From DUMC01 sp035362115 (lineage in GTDB: Bacteria; Bacillota; Clostridia; Acetivibrionales; DUMC01), in NCBI GenBank assembly GCA_035362115.1, contig DAOSDD010000014.1, positions 1 through 34,753 of the forward strand: a stretch of DNA of 34,753 nt. Reading direction: 5' to 3'. Both the position numbers and the translations under genes were made by a program. Below the pieces are notes generated by a model that saw only the letters and a program-made list of their open reading frames with translations, did no database searches and was not told the origin of the DNA. Shown one piece after another: positions 1 to 7,070 of this stretch; position 1 is the first letter of the stretch; each line of letters starts with the position of its first letter.

Positions 1-19
1 CATAAATTCCGCCGGAGGC

Positions 20-51
20 ATATAATATCCTCATTTATGAGGATATTATAT
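20..51. repeat. 15-bp perfect inverted repeat after the flavoprotein gene
   Basis: Two perfect 15-bp arms (20-34 and 37-51) are separated by only two bases. The hairpin begins inside the stop codon of the minus-strand oxidoreductase gene. No T-run follows on the minus strand, so it is more likely an mRNA-stabilising or processing hairpin than a terminator. An in-frame ATG lies on the minus strand at 1-3, so another operon gene may start at the window edge. Confidence 0.55.
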
Positions 52-1055
52 CATAGAGAACTGTCCCCATGTTTCACAAATTGTGCTGCTCCTCTGCCCG
101 CGAGCCTGCTTTCTTCTGTTACATGATCTACCAGGTCATGAACATGGACTACATTTCCACATGCAAAGATTCCCGGTATGGAAGTCTCCATGGATTCATT
201 TACAATAGGTCCCCGGGTTAACGGGTCAATGCGGACTCCCGCTTCACGGGACAATTCATTTTCCGGAATCAATCCCACAGACAGAAGCAAGGTATCACAT
301 CCAATGTATTCCCGGGTTTCAGGCAAGGGTTTTCTGTCTTCATCAACCCTGGCTACTGTAACTCCTTCCAGTCTTTCTCTCCCATGTATTGCTACCACTG
401 TATGGCAAACTCTCAGTGGAATATTATAGTCCTCAAGACATTGCACTATGTTTCTTTTTAAGCCTCCGGGGTATGGCATCAACTCACATACCATTTTAAC
501 CCGGGCTCCTTCAAGTGTCATTCGTCTCGCCATAATAAGTCCAATATCTCCGGAGCCGAGAATCACAACATCTTTCCCCGGAAGATAGCCTTCCATATTT
601 ATTAGCCGCTGGGCAGTTCCTGCAGTGTATATACCGGCGGGCCTTGTACCAGGGATGTTCAGAGCACCCCTGGTTCTTTCTCTGCAGCCCATGGCCAATA
701 TTACTGCTTTGGCCTTTAATTTTAATAAACCCTCTTTTGAATTAACTGCCGTTACAATTCTTTCTCCGGATATATCCATGTCGCTGCTGATGTCTATAAC
801 CATAGTGTCCAGCATATACCGAATTCCAAGGGTTACTATCTGTTGTATAAACCTGTGGGCATATTCAGGACCTGTAAGCTCCTCCTTGAAAATTTCAAGT
901 CCAAACCCTGTATGAATACATTGTTGCAGGATTCCACCCAACTCTTGATCCCGTTCAAGTATCAGGATGTCTTCTACGCCATATTTCCTGGCTTCTATAG
1001 CTGCTGCAAGTCCCGCAGGTCCCCCGCCTATTACAACCAAATCAACATTTTCCAT
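51..1055 (-). CDS. FAD-dependent pyridine nucleotide oxidoreductase, partner of the GlpA-like dehydrogenase
   Basis: A predicted 334-residue flavoprotein of the pyridine nucleotide-disulfide oxidoreductase class. The N-terminus has the FAD dinucleotide-binding glycine motif (VIGGGPAGLAA), the middle a second Rossmann motif for NAD(P) (VVILGSGDIGL), and the C-terminus the FAD-contacting stretch GIFACGNVVHVHDLVDHV. I see no redox-active CxxC disulfide, so it is probably an electron-transfer partner and not a disulfide reductase. The reading frame is open further upstream, but the ATG at 1055 is preferred: it has an AGGAAGGAG site upstream and starts 8 bases after the stop of the previous gene, whereas the longer version would overlap that gene by about 120 bases. 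In Clostridia this type commonly follows a GlpA-like gene and precedes a DUF1667 gene, which would lie outside the window. It probably passes electrons between glycerol-3-phosphate and NAD(P); the exact acceptor is inference. Confidence 0.85.
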   Translation of the reverse strand: MENVDLVVIGGGPAGLAAAIEARKYGVEDILILERDQELGGILQQCIHTGFGLEIFKEELTGPEYAHRFIQQIVTLGIRYMLDTMVIDISSDMDISGERIVTAVNSKEGLLKLKAKAVILAMGCRERTRGALNIPGTRPAGIYTAGTAQRLINMEGYLPGKDVVILGSGDIGLIMARRMTLEGARVKMVCELMPYPGGLKRNIVQCLEDYNIPLRVCHTVVAIHGRERLEGVTVARVDEDRKPLPETREYIGCDTLLLSVGLIPENELSREAGVRIDPLTRGPIVNESMETSIPGIFACGNVVHVHDLVDHVTEESRLAGRGAAQFVKHGDSSL

Positions 1056-1063
1056 ATTTCTTC

Positions 1064-2584
1064 TCACTTGCTCCTTCCTGCCAGCATCCATGATTTCCCA
1101 CCGGATTTTGTTATCTCTTCCATAGGTATTCCCAGTTCCTGTGACAGAATTTCCATAACTCTTGGTGTACAAAACCCGCCCTGACATCTTCCCATTCCCG
1201 CTCTGGTCCTTCTCTTAACTCCATCCAGCGTCCTTGCTCCTGCAGGTCTTCTTATAGCCTCTACAACCTCTGCAGCAGTAACTTTCTCGCACCTGCAGAC
1301 AATCTTACCAAATAGGGAGTTTTCTTTTATTGCTTCATTAATTTCACTATCACTCATATTTCTGAACTTTTTAAAAGGAGTTCTATTAGGCTTGTAATTC
1401 TCTTTTGGCAGCAGTTCCAGGCCCGCTTCCCTCATGAGATCTTCTACATACTCTGCAATGGCCGGTGCAGCAGTTAATCCTGGAGACTCAATTCCAGCAA
1501 CATTTACAAAACCCGGGGCATAATTTGATTCTTCAATTATAAAATCTCCTGTTGAAGGTACAGCCCGTAACCCTGCAAAAGAAGTTATGATATTCTCCAT
1601 GCCTATACCAGGTATAGATTTAAGCGCACCCAACCTCACTTTAGTTAAACCCTCATTATCTGTAGATAGGTCTTCCTTATCTTCAATATCTGATGCTGTA
1701 GGGCCGAGAAGCAGATTGCCATCCACTGTTGGAGTAATAAGTATTCCTTTGCCCATTTTGGAAGGTGTCTGAAACACTACCGAGTTTATAATCCTGCCTT
1801 GGTTTTTATCCAGGAGGAGGTATTCTCCCTTCCTTGGGGTTATGGTAAAAGAAGTATCGCCTGCCATGGAAGATATTTTATTCGCATAAACTCCAGCTGC
1901 GTTTATAATGTATTTGGCAAAAATTTTCTTTGGCCCTTTTTCTTTATGTTTTATTGTTATTTGATATAAAGTTCGTTCTTTATCTCTGTATACTTTTTCT
2001 ATACTGATTACTTCATGTGACAGCAACAACCGGGTGCCATTTTCTACAGCAACCTCAGCAGCACTGATGGTGAGCTCATAAGGACAAATAATGCCGGCAG
2101 TTGGTGCAAATAATGCACCTACTACTTTAGCGGAAACAGCCGGTTCTTTTTCTCTTACCTGTTTTTCATCCAATATTTCCATGCCGGTAACCCCATTCTT
2201 TATACCTCTTTCGTACAATTCTTTTAGCATAGTCATATCATATTCATCAAAGGCAAGTACAAGTGAACCTGTGCGCTTAAATGGAACATCCAGTTCCTCT
2301 GCAATATGTTCAATAATTTCGTTACCGCGAATATTCAGCTTTGCTTTCAAACTACCCGGAAAAGCATCATACCCTGCATGCACTATCCCACTGTTGGCAC
2401 CGCTAGTTCTGCAGGCCACATCATTTTCCTTCTCTACCAGACAAATGTTGATTTTATAACGTGAAAGTTGTTTTGCAATATGACAGCCTATAACACCACC
2501 ACCTATAACGACAACATCATAAGTAGTGTTATAAATATCATCAGAAGCAAAATCAAAAAAATCAAAAGCTCCACTCCAAGCCAT
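1064..2584 (-). CDS. glpA: GlpA-like FAD-dependent glycerol-3-phosphate dehydrogenase with C-terminal [2Fe-2S] domain
   Basis: A predicted 506-residue enzyme. Residues 23-400 form a DAO-type FAD oxidoreductase (VVVIGGGVIGCHIAKQL at the N-terminus). The C-terminus is a BFD-like [2Fe-2S] domain with cysteines near 430, 432, 467 and 472 (CRC ... CQGGFC). This matches clostridial GlpA-type glycerol-3-phosphate dehydrogenases, which oxidise glycerol-3-phosphate to dihydroxyacetone phosphate. The frame extends to 2641, but the ATG at 2584 has a strong AGAGGGGGG site about 8 bases upstream, and the extra 19 residues do not look like family sequence. The GlpP gene upstream and the terminator-bearing leader between them support the glycerol-3-phosphate assignment over other DAO enzymes such as 2-hydroxyglutarate oxidase. 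It overlaps nothing and is followed at 8 bases by its probable partner flavoprotein. Confidence 0.85.
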   Translation of the reverse strand: MAWSGAFDFFDFASDDIYNTTYDVVVIGGGVIGCHIAKQLSRYKINICLVEKENDVACRTSGANSGIVHAGYDAFPGSLKAKLNIRGNEIIEHIAEELDVPFKRTGSLVLAFDEYDMTMLKELYERGIKNGVTGMEILDEKQVREKEPAVSAKVVGALFAPTAGIICPYELTISAAEVAVENGTRLLLSHEVISIEKVYRDKERTLYQITIKHKEKGPKKIFAKYIINAAGVYANKISSMAGDTSFTITPRKGEYLLLDKNQGRIINSVVFQTPSKMGKGILITPTVDGNLLLGPTASDIEDKEDLSTDNEGLTKVRLGALKSIPGIGMENIITSFAGLRAVPSTGDFIIEESNYAPGFVNVAGIESPGLTAAPAIAEYVEDLMREAGLELLPKENYKPNRTPFKKFRNMSDSEINEAIKENSLFGKIVCRCEKVTAAEVVEAIRRPAGARTLDGVKRRTRAGMGRCQGGFCTPRVMEILSQELGIPMEEITKSGGKSWMLAGRSK

Positions 2585-2610
2585 ATATTTACGCCCCCCT
2601 CTTACACCTC

Positions 2611-2687
2611 TAAGTGCACCTGCTTTACCGCCAAGTGCCACCCACCATACTTCTAAATGCAGTATGCCATACTACCCAAGTGCTACC
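2611..2687. repeat. Three imperfect repeats in the glp leader
   Basis: The 5' leader of the GlpA-like gene contains three copies of a short motif (on plus: taAGTGCacc at 2611, CCAAGTGCCACC at 2631, CCAAGTGCTACC at 2676). They lie between the leader terminator and the ribosome binding site. Their role is unknown; the first two fall in the unused upstream part of the open frame. Confidence 0.4.
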
Positions 2688-2796
2688 TGTCAGATTTTTT
2701 ACTGTAATGAATTTAAGCCCATAAAAACTTTTTCATATAAAGTTTTGTTCCTGCAAGGGCGAATTCATTTCACACACAGCAGGAATGGAGCTTAAA

Positions 2797-2850
2797 ATAA
2801 AAAAGCCACACCAAGTTAGACCCTATTTAAGGTCTAAGCTTAATGTGACT
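2797..2850 (-). terminator. Leader terminator between glpP and the GlpA-like gene, candidate GlpP target
   Basis: On the minus strand, arms of about 20 bases (2850-2831 and 2823-2804) pair almost completely, with a TAGACC/GGTCTA core, several G-U pairs and one mismatch, and are followed by a run of six T. It lies about 80 bases downstream of a sigma-A-type promoter and about 210 bases before the GlpA-like start codon, so in the default state it would stop transcription before the structural genes. In Bacillus, GlpP with glycerol-3-phosphate allows read-through of a terminator in the glpD leader (known for the family). That this hairpin is the target here is inference from position. Confidence 0.75.
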
Positions 2851-2937
2851 CCAATTCTCCACACATTATACATTGCTATTTGCTATTATATTTTACAAAA
2901 CATCAGTAAATTATAAATATACTACTACTATAACACT

Positions 2938-2966
2938 ATCATATCACATGAATATCCTAGGTGCAA
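2938..2966 (-). promoter_or_regulatory. Sigma-A-type promoter of the GlpA-like operon
   Basis: TTGCAC (2966-2961), a 17-base spacer and TATGAT (2943-2938) on minus. It starts just after the glpP stop codon and gives a leader of about 350 bases, which is unusually long and contains the terminator at 2797-2850. Confidence 0.6.
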
Positions 2967-2982
2967 GACTATAATATTTGTT

Positions 2983-3564
2983 TCAAAGCACCCAAAGCTC
3001 TTTTTTTCCGGTTGATACACCCAGTGCTCCTGCCTTTAAAATATCAATTATATCTTCCTTACTATTTATTAATCCCCCTGCAATAACCGGAAGGTTTACA
3101 TCCCTGCAAAATCTCTGTACTATACTTGGCATAACCGCAGGCATAATTTCAATCATGCTGGGTTTTACAGTTTGTACCGACTTAATTGCCGTTTCATATG
3201 ACTGGCTGTCTACAATAAAAAAACGTTGAATGGTGAAGATACCCTTCTCTTCAGCATACTTTACATGGCTGGTCCTTGTTGTAATAATACCATCAGGTTT
3301 TATTACATTAGCAATATAGTCAATAGCTTTATTATCCTTTCCCAAGCCTTCAAAGAACTCAAAGTGTATAAAAACATTTTTTCCACTGGCTTTGATTTTT
3401 CCAACATGACTTTCAGCACTAAAAATATCAGTTCTAAGAAGGAATACCGCAGCTACCCCTGAGTTAACAGCATATTCTATATCCTCATCTTTACGGGCTG
3501 CTGCAATAATGGGGTTCTTTTCAATATTATTTATTACGTTGTTTCTAAGATTCACTTTATTCAC
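2983..3564 (-). CDS. glpP: Glycerol-3-phosphate-responsive antiterminator GlpP
   Basis: A 193-residue protein that matches the GlpP (glycerol uptake operon antiterminator) family over its full length: an N-terminal NPIIAAARKDEDIE stretch, a central FIHFEFFEGLGKDNKAIDYI segment, KPDGIITTRTSHVKYA, and the C-terminal MPAVMPSIVQRF and PVIAGGLINSKEDIIDILKAG segments. The fold is TIM-barrel-like. In Bacillus the protein binds glycerol-3-phosphate and the leader RNA of glpD to permit read-through of a terminator. The start is GTG at 3564 behind AGGAG. The gene lies directly upstream of a promoter, a leader terminator and a GlpA-like dehydrogenase gene on the same strand, which fits its role. No glycerol facilitator or kinase gene is in the window. 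Confidence 0.93.
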   Translation of the reverse strand: MNKVNLRNNVINNIEKNPIIAAARKDEDIEYAVNSGVAAVFLLRTDIFSAESHVGKIKASGKNVFIHFEFFEGLGKDNKAIDYIANVIKPDGIITTRTSHVKYAEEKGIFTIQRFFIVDSQSYETAIKSVQTVKPSMIEIMPAVMPSIVQRFCRDVNLPVIAGGLINSKEDIIDILKAGALGVSTGKKELWVL

Positions 3565-3923
3565 ATTAATCTTCTCCTGATCATGTACAAAAAATTGTCT
3601 TTCTGAATACTAAATGTAGTAAAGCTTATATATAGTACAACACAAATAAAAATGTTTTTCAATAGTATTAATGTATCGCACTCCAATCACTGTATTTCTA
3701 TTTTATAATATCCATTCCTCTTTACTTTACGAAGCAGTACACCATCTTATAAATATATTATACAACGAGCATATATTCTTTTTTAGAAGAAAACATATAT
3801 ACATCCTCAGGAAATTGACATTTTACGTACATTCTCTTTAATTGCCACTCATAAGCTATAATTGGCAGGCATATATATACTGTAGTAATACAAAATCTGT
3901 TAATACATTACTATACTAAACTG
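3565..3923. other. Divergent intergenic region, glpP / spoIIID
   Basis: About 360 bases without a convincing gene. On minus there is a possible weak glpP promoter (a TTGAAA near 3660 with a poorly placed -10). The rest is AT-rich with no clear hairpin, RNA or small reading frame that has a ribosome binding site. Confidence 0.5.
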
Positions 3924-3951
3924 CATATTTTTAATAAGCCCGGATAAAGAC
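3924..3951 (+). promoter_or_regulatory. Possible sigma-E promoter of spoIIID
   Basis: GCATATT at 3924-3930 is a perfect match to the Bacillus sigma-E -35 consensus. After 13 bases comes GATAAAGA, a partial match to the CATACA-type -10. spoIIID is transcribed by sigma-E in the mother cell in studied species. A small inverted repeat (ACGCA/TGCGT, 3951-3966) starts the predicted leader. The weak -10 keeps confidence moderate. Confidence 0.42.
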
Positions 3952-4009
3952 GCATTTATCTGCGTTTAGGAACATAGCATCTCAATGTTGTTCAAAGGGG
4001 GGTTGGGCA

Positions 4010-4270
4010 TTGAAAGAATATATAGAAGAGAGAGCAATAGAACTGGCGTACTATATAATAGAGAAAAAAACTACTGTTAGAGCTGCAGCGAAAAAATTTG
4101 GGATTAGCAAAAGCACTGTTCATAAGGATGTGACAGAAAGACTTGAACGTATAAGTCCTGAACTGGCAGACCAGGTAAGAACAGTGCTTGATGAAAATAA
4201 AGCTGAAAGGCACATCCGAGGAGGTCAGGCAACAAAAGCTAAATATAATTCAGAAATAAAAGCCGGTTAG
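4010..4270 (+). CDS. spoIIID: Sporulation transcription factor SpoIIID
   Basis: An 86-residue DNA-binding protein that matches SpoIIID, the mother-cell regulator that acts with sigma-E and switches on part of the sigma-K programme. The helix-turn-helix is clear (VRAAAKKFGISKSTVHKDV, residues 25-43), followed by the conserved C-terminal HIRGGQATKAKY motif. Translation starts at TTG (4010) six bases after AAAGGGGGG; there is no ATG option. The gene sits next to mbl on the same strand, as in Bacillus and many Clostridia. A perfect 9-bp-stem terminator overlaps its stop codon, so it is probably expressed separately from mbl. Confidence 0.95.
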   Translation: MKEYIEERAIELAYYIIEKKTTVRAAAKKFGISKSTVHKDVTERLERISPELADQVRTVLDENKAERHIRGGQATKAKYNSEIKAG

Positions 4271-4280
4271 CCGGCTTTTA
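4258..4280 (+). terminator. Intrinsic terminator of spoIIID
   Basis: AAAAGCCGG (4258-4266) pairs perfectly with CCGGCTTTT (4271-4279) across a TTAG loop. The stop codon of spoIIID is the loop itself, so the stem includes the last three codons. Confidence 0.85.
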
Positions 4281-4591
4281 CTATAACGAAACAGCTTAAA
4301 TTTGTAAAACATTTCACCAGAAACATTTTTAATGTATATAGAAGCCTATTATTGATGATAATTTATAATGAGAATAATTTGCAATATAGTAAAAGTAAAT
4401 AATAAAATATTTTAAATATTTGCGTTAAGAGTAGTAATTTTTTTTCGTGCATAAGCACTGATAAAGTTATTGCAATATTGTAATTATATGATAAGATTAT
4501 TTATATATAATATCACAAAAAGACGTTATTTCCTTAAAAAGTACGCTATAACGCTTCCACTTCATTGTTTTGCATACAATAATAGGTTGTT
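4281..4591. other. Intergenic region spoIIID / mbl
   Basis: About 310 bases of very AT-rich sequence without a supported gene or structured RNA. Nothing is recognisable before the mbl promoter at 4592. Confidence 0.5.
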
Positions 4592-4620
4592 TTGAAACTT
4601 TTTGAGGAAAATAGTATATA
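4592..4620 (+). promoter_or_regulatory. Sigma-A-type promoter of mbl
   Basis: TTGAAA (4592-4597), a 17-base spacer and TATATA (4615-4620), about 30 bases before the mbl coding region. Confidence 0.55.
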
Positions 4621-4652
4621 TTTAATACTCGGGAATAAAGGGGATGTTGTTA

Positions 4653-5681
4653 TTGGCTTTCGGACAGGATATTGGAATAGACCTTGGTACTGCGACTATT
4701 CTCGTCTATATAAAAGGTAAGGGAATCGTTTTGAGGGAACCATCTGTTGTGGCGATAGATAAAAATACCAATAAAATGCTTGCAGTAGGTGAAGAAGCTC
4801 GAAGAATGCTTGGCCGCACACCCGGAAACATAGTTGCTATAAGGCCTTTAAGAGACGGTGTAATTTCTGATTACGATATTACTGAAAAGATGCTCAAATA
4901 TTTTTTAAATAAAGTTTGTGGTGGACGAGTTATAAAGTTATTCAAGCCAAGAATAATCGTATGTGTCCCCAGTGGAGTAACAGAAGTTGAGAGAAGAGCA
5001 GTAACAGATGCTGCAATTCAAGCCGGTGCAAGAAAAATTTATCTCATAGAAGAACCTATAGCAGCTGCAATCGGTGCAGGAATAGATATTTCAAAAGCAT
5101 GTGGAAGTATGATTGTAGACGTAGGGGGAGGTACAACCGATATTGCTGTTATATCCCTTGGCGGAATCGTTGTAAGTACGTCAATAAAAATTGCAGGTGA
5201 CAAGTTTGATGAATCGATTGTAAGATATATGCGGAAAAAGCATAATATAATGATTGGCGAACGTACAGCAGAAGAATTGAAAATAAATATTGGTACTGTA
5301 TATCCAAGAGTACAGGAAGTTACAATGGATGTAAGAGGGAGAAATCTTATCTCTGGTTTGCCTAAAACCATAACCGTCACTTCCACTGAAATAATGGAAG
5401 CTCTTGAGGAACCAATTTCTACAGTTGTTGAAGCAGTACATTCAGTCCTTGAAAAAACTCCTCCTGAACTGGCGGCGGATATAGGTGACAGAGGTATTGT
5501 TATGACAGGCGGGGGCAGCCTTATCTATGGTTTGGACAAGCTGATACAAAAAGAAACAGGTATTAATGTATTAATCGCAGAAGATGCAGTTTCCAGTGTA
5601 GCCCTGGGTACTGGCAAGGCTCTTGAAAGCATTGAAGAAATTGAATATAGCTATGCTTCAGAATCCAAAATAAAACGCTAA
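4653..5681 (+). CDS. mbl: MreB-family cell-shape protein Mbl
   Basis: A bacterial actin of about 342 residues. It has the actin ATPase signatures: phosphate-1 loop (DIGIDLGTATILVY), phosphate-2 loop (MIVDVGGGTTDIAVIS) and adenosine loop (GIVMTGGGSLIYGL). The protein polymerises along the membrane and guides the elongasome. The spoIIID neighbourhood is that of mbl in Bacillus. The frame has an ATG at 4644, but the only ribosome binding site (AAAGGGG) directly abuts it; TTG at 4653, nine bases after that site, is the better start and also fits the short N-terminus of the family. A sigma-A-type promoter lies upstream and a terminator downstream. The distinction between Mbl and the mreBCD-linked MreB rests mainly on context. 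Confidence 0.93.
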   Translation: MAFGQDIGIDLGTATILVYIKGKGIVLREPSVVAIDKNTNKMLAVGEEARRMLGRTPGNIVAIRPLRDGVISDYDITEKMLKYFLNKVCGGRVIKLFKPRIIVCVPSGVTEVERRAVTDAAIQAGARKIYLIEEPIAAAIGAGIDISKACGSMIVDVGGGTTDIAVISLGGIVVSTSIKIAGDKFDESIVRYMRKKHNIMIGERTAEELKINIGTVYPRVQEVTMDVRGRNLISGLPKTITVTSTEIMEALEEPISTVVEAVHSVLEKTPPELAADIGDRGIVMTGGGSLIYGLDKLIQKETGINVLIAEDAVSSVALGTGKALESIEEIEYSYASESKIKR

Positions 5682-5741
5682 GAAACATTAAGAAATACTA
5701 AGAAACATTATGAAACGTCATGAAACGTCATGAAACGTTAA
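5679..5741. repeat. Six-copy decamer tandem repeat after mbl
   Basis: Six successive 10-base units, consensus near TGAAACRTTA, begin in the mbl stop codon and run to 5741. The copies differ by one to three bases. A period of one helical turn and the position between stop codon and terminator are unexplained; replication slippage is the simplest origin. Confidence 0.75.
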
Positions 5742-5790
5742 GATCGGGAATAAAACATTAAGCCTGTAAATGTTAAGCTTAGAAAAGACA

Positions 5791-5826
5791 AAAGAGTAGA
5801 TGGCAATTTTGCAGCTACTCTTTTTA
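5791..5826 (+). terminator. Terminator between mbl and spoIIQ
   Basis: AAAGAGTAG (5791-5799) pairs perfectly with CTACTCTTT (5815-5823), followed by further T residues. On the minus strand it is followed by a weaker T-rich stretch, so it could serve both convergent genes. Confidence 0.8.
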
Positions 5827-5935
5827 TTTAGTTAATGTCAGGTAACTACACTATTAATTACACTATCTAAATTATTCGAATATTTCTACAATTCAATATA
5901 GCTTTCTACATAGTTTCAGCAGCGATGTTAATACA

Positions 5936-6982
5936 TCAATAATTGGGTAAGTATAGTTTTGGATCTTCAAGTACGCCATCTTTTATTACTTCAAAATGTA
6001 AATGAGGCTCAAGGGCAATTTCGTATGCAGCAGTATCACCTATAGATCCTATGCTTTCACCTTGAGAGACAATCTGATTTGTTACTACCATATCTGCAGA
6101 AGCCAGATTTGCATATACTGTTTTAATCCCATTTTCATGATCAATTATAACCGTATATCCCAGTTTTGGATCTTCCCTTACTTCAGACACTACTCCATCT
6201 GCAACTGCCTTAACTGCAGTTCCTCTTACAGCAGATATATCGATACCACTATGGGTCCTCCAGTCTTCAAGCGTTTTGGAATATACCAGCTTATCCATGG
6301 AAAAATCGTTAATAATTGTCCCATATACCGGCATTATAAAATCCTTTTCAATTCCTTCTGCTGTTTTTGAGTCATTACTTTTTTTATCGTCTTTATTCTC
6401 TGGTGCTGCATCTTTTTCTTCCCCTGGTTTTTTATTATCCTGCTCCCTATCCTTCTTTTTATCCTGTTTTTCTTCCTGTTTGTCTTCCTGTTTGTCTTCC
6501 TGTTTGTCTTTAGGCTTAATTCCCGGTATTTTTAAAGCTTCACTGTCATCGGTTTTAGCAGCTATAGTATTATCAGCTGTAGTATTATTCTCACTTGTTA
6601 TGCTGCTCTCCCTGGAATTACCACTCCCACTTACCTCTTCATTATTTCCCAGTTGTTTTACATCTTTCTCAACTTCACTAATTCCAGTGGTCTTTTCGGT
6701 CTGCAAATCATTACTCGCTGTCTGCATGTCTTCATGTCGGTCAACTTCATTACTGTTCAAATCATTTTCAAAATCGGTCAAATAGTTTTCGAAATCATCT
6801 GGTATGAAATTCTCCTTTTCGGATTTGAGGTTTAGAAAATCCAAATTCTGTCTTGTGATAAGTACTGCAGCTCCGGCGACTATGACTACTGACAATGCCA
6901 AAATAATATAGAAGCCTTTTTTATTAAAAACCTGGAAAATACTTTTTTCAGAGCCTTTTTTTTCTGAATAAAACTTTTTCAT
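5936..6982 (-). CDS. spoIIQ: SpoIIQ-like M23 (LytM) forespore protein
   Basis: A 348-residue protein with one transmembrane segment (residues 24-43), a long charged, low-complexity region and a C-terminal LytM domain. In sporulation SpoIIQ sits in the forespore membrane and joins SpoIIIAH across the intermembrane space. The zinc ligands appear intact: H244 and D248 (HSGIDI) and H327/H329 (HLHF), unlike Bacillus SpoIIQ but like clostridial versions, so it may be an active endopeptidase. Residues near 160-185 hold an in-frame KQED repeat from a 12-bp tandem repeat (6471-6506). ATG at 6982 is chosen because GGAGGTGG lies 11 bases upstream; the earlier ATG at 7003 would sit at the predicted transcription start. 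It follows spoIID on the same strand. Confidence 0.9.
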   Translation of the reverse strand: MKKFYSEKKGSEKSIFQVFNKKGFYIILALSVVIVAGAAVLITRQNLDFLNLKSEKENFIPDDFENYLTDFENDLNSNEVDRHEDMQTASNDLQTEKTTGISEVEKDVKQLGNNEEVSGSGNSRESSITSENNTTADNTIAAKTDDSEALKIPGIKPKDKQEDKQEDKQEEKQDKKKDREQDNKKPGEEKDAAPENKDDKKSNDSKTAEGIEKDFIMPVYGTIINDFSMDKLVYSKTLEDWRTHSGIDISAVRGTAVKAVADGVVSEVREDPKLGYTVIIDHENGIKTVYANLASADMVVTNQIVSQGESIGSIGDTAAYEIALEPHLHFEVIKDGVLEDPKLYLPNY

Positions 6983-7008
6983 ACTCACAGTTTCCACCTC
7001 CATATAAT

Positions 7009-7036
7009 ATTGTTACCGTATATGGCAACAATATAC
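7009..7036 (-). promoter_or_regulatory. Sigma-F-type promoter of spoIIQ inside a near-palindrome
   Basis: On minus, GTATA (7036-7032), 14 bases, then GGTAACAAT (7017-7009), which matches the sigma-F -10 consensus GGNRANAHT at every position. spoIIQ is a sigma-F gene in studied sporeformers. The spacer is one or two bases short of typical. The elements lie inside a near-palindrome (7007-7034, arms of 11 bases with one mismatch), which might be an operator or chance. Confidence 0.6.
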
Positions 7037-7070
7037 ATATGGATAGAAATTTTCTGCTAGTCTTCTTTAT

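Noticed and set aside
6276..6785. A 169-codon Ser/Leu-rich plus-strand frame inside spoIIQ
   Set aside because: It is the antisense reading of the Lys/Glu/Asp-rich low-complexity linker of SpoIIQ.
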